DNA of 23,065 bases from contig JAEXAW010000038.1 in NCBI GenBank assembly GCA_023458055.1, positions 1 through 23,065 on the forward strand. The letters are read 5' to 3'. The position numbers and the translations under genes were made by a program. Positions 15,228-21,083 of the stretch are shown here, one piece after another (within the stretch, counting starts at the first letter, position 1; every line of letters starts with the position of its first letter). Source of the stretch: Pseudomonadota bacterium (GTDB lineage: Bacteria > Pseudomonadota > Alphaproteobacteria > Sphingomonadales > Sphingomonadaceae). The notes beneath the pieces were generated by a model, which saw nothing but the letters and a program-made list of their open reading frames with translations, was not told the DNA's origin and did no database searches.

Positions 15228-15289
15228 ATTATTGTAAAACGATAATTATCTTTGACTATTATTGTAAAACAATAATTATAGTTTGTCAA
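15228..15289 (-). promoter_or_regulatory. Promoter with two palindromic operators before the lipoprotein gene
   Basis: On the minus strand TTGACA (15284-15289) and TACAAT (15261-15266) are 17 bases apart. A near-identical 22-base sequence occurs twice, at 15258-15279 and 15228-15249. Each has the dyad ATTATTGT-AAA-ACAATAAT, perfect in the first and with one mismatch in the second. The first copy covers the -10 box and spacer, and the second covers the start of the message. They are 30 bp apart, close to three helical turns, which suits two dimers on one DNA face. Confidence 0.87.
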
Positions 15290-15305
15290 TATCATTTGTA
15301 ATGAC

Positions 15306-15844
15306 TTAAAACTTATCAAAATCTTCTTGTGTAGCCACTTCCTTGTATTTATAGTCGTCATTATTCTTTTCTGTGAACATATCATTTACAAGCCCAATTG
15401 TTAATAGGGATAAATCAGAAACAGAAAGACCAAGTTCCACTGCCCTTAATAGAAATAATGGTGTAGTCATTGGTCTTTCTGTTGGCCTTACTTTTTTTTA
15501 GGAACTTCTTCCGATTTGATGTTAAGCCCCCATAATTCAATTAGCTGAGGTAGAATTTGGTAAATTGAAAAGGTTGAGAAATTATCCAACCATTCTTCTG
15601 GACTATCTGGCACAGATTTATCTCCATGTTTTGCCATTACATAGGCTATATTTTCAAATAGTTCTAATGAACCTATGTCAAGGTTAGATTTATCTTCATC
15701 GTTTTTCTTCATGGATTTTTCAAGTTCCATTAAGTCTTTGAAGATATCTCTTCCAAATTTAAGTCTATAGATTCTTGGGATAGCTGCTGATGCACGGAAA
15801 ACAACTTCTTTCCCATCGATTTGAATTTTCTTGGTTAGTGCCAT
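15306..15844 (-). CDS. Tail assembly chaperone, -1 frameshift product (gpGT type)
   Basis: The upstream frame (15844 to 15491) joins by a -1 slip to a second open frame that runs from 15491 to a TAA at 15306-15308, giving a protein of about 179 residues (118 + 61). The extension (VRPTERPMTTPLFLLRAVEL, then LSVSDLSLLTIGLVNDMFTE, ending VATQEDFDKF) is coherent protein sequence of the type seen in Gram-positive siphophages, and it has no start codon or ribosome-binding site of its own. In lambda, gpG and gpGT load the tape measure with tail tube protein during assembly. The cargo block separates this gene from the tape measure, which normally follows directly. Confidence 0.9.
15488..15844 (-). 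CDS. Tail assembly chaperone, unshifted product (gpG type)
   Basis: This 118-residue protein (MALTKKIQIDGKEVVFRASA...) has the conserved pattern of tail assembly chaperones: a short beta start, AAIPRIYRLKFGRDIFKDLM, a helical middle and SPEEWLDNFSTFSIYQILPQ. It is the major translation product of the frameshifting gene and would act with the longer form to assemble the tail tube around the tape measure. GGAGGTAAATAAAT stands before the ATG, three bases after the major tail protein stop. The C-terminus, PKKK, is encoded by the slippery run. Confidence 0.93.
   Translation of the reverse strand: MALTKKIQIDGKEVVFRASAAIPRIYRLKFGRDIFKDLMELEKSMKKNDEDKSNLDIGSLELFENIAYVMAKHGDKSVPDSPEEWLDNFSTFSIYQILPQLIELWGLNIKSEEVPKKK
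15491..15500 (-). other. Slippery sequence for programmed -1 frameshifting
   Basis: On the minus strand the zero-frame codons CCT AAA AAA AAG TAA contain eight A followed by G, which includes the efficient A-AAA-AAG heptamer. The stop follows at once, which would favour slippage. After a -1 slip, reading continues at GTA AGG CCA in the gpT-like frame. Confidence 0.9.
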
Positions 15845-15846
15845 AT

Positions 15847-16443
15847 TTATTTACCTCCAACACTTGCTCTTGAAGGTGTTACTGTAGTTTCTGTTGGCAT
15901 ATAGACTGACTTGTACCAACCATCATAAGTTTCCTTCGTAGTCTCTTCACCTGTTCTAGCCTTTACATTTCCATTCGGAAGTGGTCTTGCTTGAATAGAT
16001 AAGGTTTCTGGTTGAACTTCTCTTGATTCCTCGTTGGTTTCTCCTTCAAGGGTAGGTCTTGCTGCTGAGCAGTTATACATGACGTGACGGATTTTCTTTT
16101 GGTCTCCATCAAACTCAAATAACAGTGCAAAGTTTGCAGTTTCAGAATTTGAAGATTCAATAAGAACTTTATTTGAATCTGATTTTTCCATCAAAACATC
16201 AGTCCTAAAAGATTCTGGAATAAGGGCGATTTCTAAATCTCCATCATATCCCATATTGTTTGAAATAGTGTAGTATTCAATTCCATCTGCATAAAAGCTT
16301 TCAGGCTCTCCATTTGGATCTAATGAAATTGAAACAGCACCAGGCATTGGCACTGGTGTTTTATATTTAATAACGCCTTCTTCATCTTTATCGAAGAGAG
16401 CGTAATGTACATTACAAATATTAAACTTTACCTTATTTGCCAT
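15847..16443 (-). CDS. Major tail (tube) protein, phi13 type
   Basis: This 198-residue tail tube subunit (MANKVKFNICNVHYALFDKD...) polymerises around the tape measure. Features typical of the phi13/TTP family are the N-terminal KFNICNVHYA, the segment PVPMPGAVSISLDPNGEPES, GYDGDLEIALIPESF and the late NCSAARPTLEG. The real start is the ATG at 16443, preceded by GGGAGGTAACAATT. An apparent extension to 16485 is read through the repeat element and is not expected to be made. The 5' end (12 codons) has a second, upstream copy at 16577-16612. Confidence 0.93.
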   Translation of the reverse strand: MANKVKFNICNVHYALFDKDEEGVIKYKTPVPMPGAVSISLDPNGEPESFYADGIEYYTISNNMGYDGDLEIALIPESFRTDVLMEKSDSNKVLIESSNSETANFALLFEFDGDQKKIRHVMYNCSAARPTLEGETNEESREVQPETLSIQARPLPNGNVKARTGEETTKETYDGWYKSVYMPTETTVTPSRASVGGK

Positions 16444-16477
16444 AATTGTTACCTCCCATAAATTGTAGTGAGTCAGC

Positions 16478-16574
16478 TCCATCACAATTCTCTTCGCTCC
16501 TTATCAGTCGCAGAGAATTGGATTGCGTGACATCTGACCTACCTTCCACTCGCAATGCTCGTGGGGTTAGGTCA
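16478..16574 (-). repeat. Structured intergenic repeat, copy 1
   Basis: On the minus strand the outer stem TGACCTA/TAGGTCA (16568-16574 with 16535-16541) encloses a CCAC/GTGG hairpin (16561-16564 with 1646-16549 on the other arm; loop includes GAGCATTGCGA, able to form a further GC-ATT-GC). It is followed by CAGATG and a longer tail with AAGGAGCGAAGAG and GATGGAG. The match to copy 2 (9915-10001) is strongest in the outer stem, GGTAGGTCAGATG, and the AAGGAGC tail. It lies between a truncated and a complete start of the major tail gene. Confidence 0.72.
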
Positions 16575-16576
16575 TT

Positions 16577-16612
16577 AACATTACAAATATTAAATTTAAC
16601 TTTATTAGCCAT
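16577..16612 (-). pseudogene. Truncated second copy of the major tail protein 5' end
   Basis: Twelve codons read MANKVKFNICNV, identical in protein to the start of the intact major tail gene at 16443. At DNA level 31 of 36 bases match, and all five differences are synonymous. The frame then runs into the structured repeat and stops a few dozen codons later. It has GGAGGTAAAAA upstream and overlaps the tail terminator gene end, so it is probably the original start site of the major tail gene. Confidence 0.8.
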
Positions 16613-16931
16613 TTTTTACCTCCATAGTAAATTCATAGAGAACTTCATAAAGTCTTTCTGATTCAATCCAAACTTCAGATTTTTCATAATAGATTTTTTC
16701 TCTATCAAGTATCTCTTCTATTTTTTCTTCTAATTTTAAATCTTTCTTATCAGTGTAAAGTTCTAAGTCTATCTGGGTGTTTTTATAAAAAACTACTCCA
16801 TCTGCACCAAAGTGTTTATTCTTTGGAAATAGATAGACCATAAATGGTGGATCTGGACTTTCTCCTTCAGCAAAGTGAGAGTATGCAAATGGAAGTCCCA
16901 TATCTTCAATTATTTTTAATAGCCTATCCAT
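16605..16931 (-). CDS. Tail terminator-like (tail completion) protein
   Basis: This 108-residue protein (MDRLLKIIEDMGLPFAYSHF...) lies in the slot of the tail terminator between the gp10-like protein and the tail tube. The pattern PPFMVYLFPKNKHFGADGVV, YKNTQIDLELYTDKKD and the amphipathic KLEEKIEEILD fits the small alpha/beta fold of tail terminator proteins, which cap the tube and join it to the head. The start overlaps the stop of the upstream gene by eight bases. Family assignment rests on order, size and general pattern. Confidence 0.78.
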   Translation of the reverse strand: MDRLLKIIEDMGLPFAYSHFAEGESPDPPFMVYLFPKNKHFGADGVVFYKNTQIDLELYTDKKDLKLEEKIEEILDREKIYYEKSEVWIESERLYEVLYEFTMEVKNG

Positions 16932-17304
16932 CGTTTAGTTTCCTCATTATATTTTCTTCCAATTCTCTGATTCCTTTCTCCTCAGCTGGTCCAATGTGTG
17001 GCTTAGCAGATACTCTTCCTCCCTGCCTAAGAACATGACCTTTTTCAAGTAAATGAGCGAGTTGGTATCTATTTCTTGAGTGAACTACGAGTTCTATTGA
17101 GTTCGAAGTTTCTTTTATAGTTTTTACTGACCAAGATTTAGAATATTTCTTTGTTTCTCCTACAGGTGCATTTTCTTGTATGTCTTTTCTAATATTGCTA
17201 CCAGCTTTTTTGACTTCCTTTTTGACTTCATCTGTTGCCATAACAGAATATTCTTCTAAGCCTTTCATTATTTCACTGGCGAGGTTTTCAATTTTTACAT
17301 TCAT
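16924..17304 (-). CDS. HK97 gp10-like head-tail protein
   Basis: This 126-residue protein matches the HK97 gp10 family of minor head-tail joining proteins. It has an N-terminal amphipathic helix (LASEIMKGLEEYSVMATDEV), the middle NIRKDIQENAPVGETKKYSK, which is the family core, and YQLAHLLEKGHVLRQGGRVS near the C-terminus. It acts in assembly of the neck. ATG and the upstream TGA overlap as ATGA, so translation is coupled to the preceding gene. Confidence 0.9.
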   Translation of the reverse strand: MNVKIENLASEIMKGLEEYSVMATDEVKKEVKKAGSNIRKDIQENAPVGETKKYSKSWSVKTIKETSNSIELVVHSRNRYQLAHLLEKGHVLRQGGRVSAKPHIGPAEEKGIRELEENIMRKLNDG

Positions 17305-17633
17305 CTACTCACCTTCCTACACCTAAACTTTATAAATCTATTTTTATAGTTCATAAAGTCATTTGAGATGATGTTGTACTTTTCATCATCAAATAGAATT
17401 CTGTATTCTGAAGTATTAATGTTCTTTAGACTATTTTGAAATCTTACAGTAAAAGAAATATCTGACCTGTCTACTTCCATCCCAAGAAAAACTTCTTCTC
17501 CCTTACCTTGAAAAGATATATAGGCTGAAGTTTTCAGATAATCTATCCATACTGATTTATGGTTACCAATTTCATCCACCTCAACATTTTTCTTTTGAAA
17601 GGTTATTTTTCTATTTAAATCCGATATCTTCAT
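17301..17633 (-). CDS. Head-tail joining (adaptor) protein
   Basis: This 110-residue beta-rich protein (MKISDLNRKITFQKKNVEVD...) belongs to the phage head-tail joining family (SPP1 gp16-like stopper). The signature is the start with LNRKITFQ, the middle IDYLKTSAYISFQGKGEEVF, and the end ILFDDEKYNIISNDFMNYKN. It would form a ring that closes the head and receives the tail. Its ATG overlaps the TAA of the connector gene upstream by one base (TAATG). Confidence 0.92.
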   Translation of the reverse strand: MKISDLNRKITFQKKNVEVDEIGNHKSVWIDYLKTSAYISFQGKGEEVFLGMEVDRSDISFTVRFQNSLKNINTSEYRILFDDEKYNIISNDFMNYKNRFIKFRCRKVSR

Positions 17634-17905
17634 TAGAACTCAGCCTTTCTCATTCCAAATAATAAAGCCCTTAGAGTTAAGTTTAGTTCAGAATAGTCTG
17701 CCTCTTCTCTGTGTTCATAAAGATAAGCGGTCATATAGAGGACGGCTATCTTTCCATTTGGATTTTTAGAAAGTTCTTCTTCACTATTAACCCTGGCTAC
17801 ATCCATAGAGTGTTTGATTGATGATTGGATGAGAGATTCAATCATCTCATCCTCATCATCAAAATCCACCCTTAAATAGGACTTTGCCTCCTCAAGAGTA
17901 ATCAT
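17633..17905 (-). CDS. Head-tail connector, HK97 gp6-like
   Basis: This 90-residue, mostly helical protein (MITLEEAKSYLRVDFDDEDE...) of the gp6-like connector family forms the ring under the portal. The typical parts are LEEAKSYLRVDFDDEDEMIE, LIQSSIKHSM and the end LNLTLRALLFGMRKAEF. It follows the capsid gene by ten bases and is translationally coupled to the joining protein downstream. Confidence 0.93.
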   Translation of the reverse strand: MITLEEAKSYLRVDFDDEDEMIESLIQSSIKHSMDVARVNSEEELSKNPNGKIAVLYMTAYLYEHREEADYSELNLTLRALLFGMRKAEF

Positions 17906-17915
17906 AATTTACTCC

Positions 17916-19106
17916 TTAGGCAGTAGCACCAATTTTTAAAAGTTTAACTGCTTCTCTTAAAACAAGGATTCCATCAACTCTTTCTTTTCCTAAGAAACCA
18001 ACCATGCCATTACCAGCAAATAGTTCCTTTAAGTCTTGGAAAGACCTATTTCCTCTATCTCCAATCTTATAATATGAAAAATCTCCAAAGGCTACTGCAA
18101 GTTTTCCTTTATCAGCTTTTGGAGCAAAGGCAGATGTGTAGGCAGGATATCCTAAAAGTCTATCTGGTTCTCCATCTTTAAGTGATGGTTGCCAAATATA
18201 TGCACCATTAACATCTTTAAGCTTTCTAATCTGAGCAACTGTTGCATCATTTAAAATGAATGCCGCTTTCTTCCTATATGGTCTATCTAAGGAATAAACC
18301 AGATCAATTAATTCATCTGCAGTAATTGTTTGAGCCTTTGTTGTTAGGCCAAGTTCTCCACCCTTTTTAGAGTCAAAGATTCCTGTAGGTTTATTTACTC
18401 CATCGCCATTTAAGAAAGCATCCTCTTCAGCATTTGCTAGCGCTCTAGTAAATTCTTCAGTGATGTATTTTTCTAAATTAAAGGCTGCATCATATAGAAG
18501 TTCTTCAGTAACTTTAATTCCAACATGGAGTTTATGCGCATCAAGAGATACTTGGTCGAATGTACCATCTCCAAAGGTAAGCTGACCGCCTTCTTCAACC
18601 CATAGGGCTGCTGGCTTAGTAGCTGCAATATTAATTTTATGAAGTCCAGAAGTTTGAACTTTTGTAGCTAATTTTCTTACAATATTTTCATCTTCAAGAC
18701 CGTTTACAATATCTACTTCCATTTCTTCTGGAACTAAATATCCACCACTTTCATCTGTTCCTACTTTTAATTCATTAGAAATATCTCTAAAGTTAGTTCT
18801 TAATGCTTTCATCATAGACTTCTTATAGACATTTCTTGCCCTCATTGGTTTTTCTTCTTCATTAAAAGTAGCAGGTTCATTTGTTAATGCTTGGGTAGTA
18901 GGTTTTTCTAAAGTTTTATCCATTTCTTCTTCCCTCTTCTTTCTTTCAATTTCACGAGTGTAATTCTCGATACTTCTTTCCATCTCTTCATATGTTTTAA
19001 AATCTTCATCAGACATTAGACCATTTTCGTCTTTCTTAGATTCAGCAAATGATTTTGCCTCATCCCAAGCTTTAGTTCTCTTTTCCATTAGTTCTTTTAA
19101 GTTCAT
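17916..19106 (-). CDS. HK97-fold major capsid protein with N-terminal scaffold domain
   Basis: This 396-residue capsid precursor has residues about 1-80 forming a charged coiled coil (MNLKELMEKRTKAWDEAKSF...MERSIENYTREIERKKREEE). This is the scaffold-like delta domain removed by the prohead protease. The mature HK97 fold follows, with ELKVGTDESGGYLVPEEMEV, the E-loop region around AALWVEEGGQLTFGDGTFDQ, NAEEDAFLNGDGVNKPTGIF and the C-terminal VDGILVLREAVKLLKIGATA. The cleavage site is not obvious and lies probably around residues 85-115. GGAGGTAAAGGT precedes the ATG. The upstream protease gene ends four bases away. Confidence 0.96.
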   Translation of the reverse strand: MNLKELMEKRTKAWDEAKSFAESKKDENGLMSDEDFKTYEEMERSIENYTREIERKKREEEMDKTLEKPTTQALTNEPATFNEEEKPMRARNVYKKSMMKALRTNFRDISNELKVGTDESGGYLVPEEMEVDIVNGLEDENIVRKLATKVQTSGLHKINIAATKPAALWVEEGGQLTFGDGTFDQVSLDAHKLHVGIKVTEELLYDAAFNLEKYITEEFTRALANAEEDAFLNGDGVNKPTGIFDSKKGGELGLTTKAQTITADELIDLVYSLDRPYRKKAAFILNDATVAQIRKLKDVNGAYIWQPSLKDGEPDRLLGYPAYTSAFAPKADKGKLAVAFGDFSYYKIGDRGNRSFQDLKELFAGNGMVGFLGKERVDGILVLREAVKLLKIGATA

Positions 19107-19110
19107 ACCT

Positions 19111-19797
19111 TTACCTCCAAGTGTTTTTAATTTTGTTTAATCTGCCTTCGACCTCACTCATTGAGTGAGTTTTCACTTCTTTATTTATCTTTGTTAATAG
19201 CGAGTTTGTAACTGCTCGCCTTGAAAAGACCATGTTCGTAACTTTTTCATCTTTTCTTCTATCAGTGAGAGTTCCATCACAAAAGCCCATCTCAATAGCC
19301 TTGTTCTTATCAAACCAAGTCTCTCCATCCATTAGATTGGAAATCTCTTCTCTGGATAAATCTGTCTTAATCTCATAGGCATTGATGATTGATTCCTTTA
19401 CTTCCTTTAACATGTCTATAGCTTTTTGCATTTCTTTTGAATCTCCAATTGCCACAGTTAAAGGGTTATGAATCATCATTAGTGAGGTAGGACTCATCAA
19501 TACTTCAGTTCCTGCCATAGCAATGACCGATGCTGCTGATGCTGCAAGCCCATCAATCTTAATGGTCACATTTCCCTTGTGTTCTAAAAGCATGGTGTAA
19601 ATTCGTGATGCAGCTATACAATCTCCACCAGGGGAGTTGATCCACACAGTTATGTCTCCACTTTTATTTTTTAATTCTTCAAAAAAGAGCCTTGGAGTGA
19701 TTTCATCATCAAACCAAGACTCTTCAGCGATTACTCCATCTATATAGAGTTCATTTGAATCCTTTTTCCAATTCCAAAATATTTTATTGTTCTTCAT
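19111..19797 (-). CDS. ClpP-like prohead protease
   Basis: This 228-residue serine protease of the ClpP/S14 family processes the capsid precursor. The catalytic serine is S87 in DGLAASAASVIAMAG and the histidine is H110 in MMIHNPL. The oxyanion glycines are in WINSPGGD (52-59), and the conserved MDGETWFDKNKAIEMGFCD follows later. The start lies 14 bases inside the portal gene, giving translational coupling, and the stop is four bases before the capsid start. The order portal, protease, capsid is that of HK97-type phages. Confidence 0.95.
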   Translation of the reverse strand: MKNNKIFWNWKKDSNELYIDGVIAEESWFDDEITPRLFFEELKNKSGDITVWINSPGGDCIAASRIYTMLLEHKGNVTIKIDGLAASAASVIAMAGTEVLMSPTSLMMIHNPLTVAIGDSKEMQKAIDMLKEVKESIINAYEIKTDLSREEISNLMDGETWFDKNKAIEMGFCDGTLTDRRKDEKVTNMVFSRRAVTNSLLTKINKEVKTHSMSEVEGRLNKIKNTWR

Positions 19798-21025
19798 TAG
19801 GATTTATTTCTTCTCCTTTCTGCTGATAAAAACTACCAGCTTTATCAAGTGGTAGCATATTTCCATTTACAAGGTATAGGTCACCACCTTCTTCAGCTGA
19901 TATCCTATCTAAATTTTCTAATTCTCTTATGTCATTTGCACTCATCCAACCATTCTGTCTTCCTACAGCATATCCATTCATTCTTGATTCATAGTCTCCT
20001 CTTAGAAGTCCATCAAGATTAAATTTAATAAAGTAGGATTCTTTTTCTTTCTTTGTTAGTAGTGCTCTTTCCAAAGATTGCTCCCAACGAACAATCCAAG
20101 GATCAAGAGTGTATTTGACAAATTCAAGTGACTGTTGTTCTATATTTGAAAATGATGATCTTTCCAAGTCACCAATCATATGAGGTGGTATTCTAAATAT
20201 TCTTGCTATCTCATTTAACTGAAACTTTCTAGTTTCCAAAAACTGGGCCTCACTTGGTGCTATGGCTATGGGTTGGTATTTCATCCCTTCTTCAAGTACA
20301 GCCACTTTATTGGCATTTTTAGGCCCCTGAAAGGCTGCGTTCCATGACTCCCTTACTCTTTCTGGGTCTTTAATAATACCTGGATGCTCTAAAACCCCGC
20401 CTGGTTGTGCTCCATTTTGGAAAAAGCTAGCACCATAATCTTCACAAGCCATAGTCATACCTATAGCATTTTTAGCCATGGTAATTGGTGAGTAGCCAAT
20501 AAGACCATCAAAACCAAGTCCAGGTATATGAAGGACATCTTCTTTTAAAAGATAAACTTCTTCTGATTTGTGATTGTATTTATAAAAGATTTCTCCATCT
20601 TCACTTCTCATAACGGTCATCTTGTTTGGCATTAAGGGATAAAGTCCAATGACCTCATTTCTTCCATTTCGTATTATCTGAGCATAGGCATTACCCCAAA
20701 GTAGAAGATGAGTCATTAGTGTTTCTCTAAATACAAATGAAGTCATCTCAGTATTAGGTTCATCGTGTAAAAGAAAATATATAGCGTGTTCTTTTGCTTT
20801 TTCCTTAGAGTTTGAATTTCCTCTTTTATATAAATGAAGAGGAAGTCCTGCCAAGGTTTCAGCAAGAACTCTCACGCATGAATAAACTGCTGTCATTTGC
20901 ATGGCAGTAAATTCGTTTACATTCCTGCCTGCTGTTGTTCTCCCAAATAAAAAAGACGATGAAGATATCCTCTCCCCGTCTTTAGGTTTGTCTCTTGACT
21001 TAAATATTAAGTTTAAAATGTTTAT
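19784..21025 (-). CDS. Portal protein, probable AUA start codon
   Basis: The HK97-type portal forms the 12-subunit DNA entry ring. Conserved parts are TAVYSCVRVLAETLAGLPLH, NAYAQIIRNGRN, GLIGYSPITMAKNAIG, FFQNGAQPGGVLEHPG and RIFRIPPHMIGDLERSSFSN. The coding frame extends upstream of the first AUG (20902) for 41 codons of plausible portal N-terminus (INILNLIFKSRDKPKDGERI, then FLFGRTTAGRNVNEFTAMQM), back to ATA at 21023-21025. This ATA stands six bases after a perfect AAGGAGGT. No ATG, GTG or TTG occurs in this stretch, and an in-frame TAA precedes the Shine-Dalgarno. Start at AUA gives 413 residues. The alternative AUG start has no Shine-Dalgarno and loses the N-terminus. Confidence 0.85.
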   Translation of the reverse strand: MNILNLIFKSRDKPKDGERISSSSFLFGRTTAGRNVNEFTAMQMTAVYSCVRVLAETLAGLPLHLYKRGNSNSKEKAKEHAIYFLLHDEPNTEMTSFVFRETLMTHLLLWGNAYAQIIRNGRNEVIGLYPLMPNKMTVMRSEDGEIFYKYNHKSEEVYLLKEDVLHIPGLGFDGLIGYSPITMAKNAIGMTMACEDYGASFFQNGAQPGGVLEHPGIIKDPERVRESWNAAFQGPKNANKVAVLEEGMKYQPIAIAPSEAQFLETRKFQLNEIARIFRIPPHMIGDLERSSFSNIEQQSLEFVKYTLDPWIVRWEQSLERALLTKKEKESYFIKFNLDGLLRGDYESRMNGYAVGRQNGWMSANDIRELENLDRISAEEGGDLYLVNGNMLPLDKAGSFYQQKGEEINPNEEQ

Positions 21026-21051
21026 ATTACCACCTCCTTAAATTAGGTATG

Positions 21052-21078
21052 AAAAAAGCACCTACTTTTGTAGATGCT
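21052..21078 (-). terminator. Terminator between the ABC-F gene and portal
   Basis: On the minus strand a nine-base stem (AGCATCTAC with GTAGGTGCT) has loop AAAA and is followed by six T. It starts six bases after the ABC-F stop and ends ten bases before the portal Shine-Dalgarno. Late transcripts from TerL must pass it to reach the head genes. Confidence 0.92.
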
Positions 21079-21083
21079 AAAAT

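Noticed and set aside
15963..16160. Minus-strand 65-codon frame inside the major tail protein
   Set aside because: It has no ribosome-binding site and lies in another frame of a clear structural gene, so it is a shadow frame.
16444..16485. N-terminal extension of the major tail protein to an ATG at 16485
   Set aside because: The extra residues are read through the repeat element, while GGGAGGTAACAATT directly precedes the ATG at 16443, where the duplicated MANKVKF start also begins.
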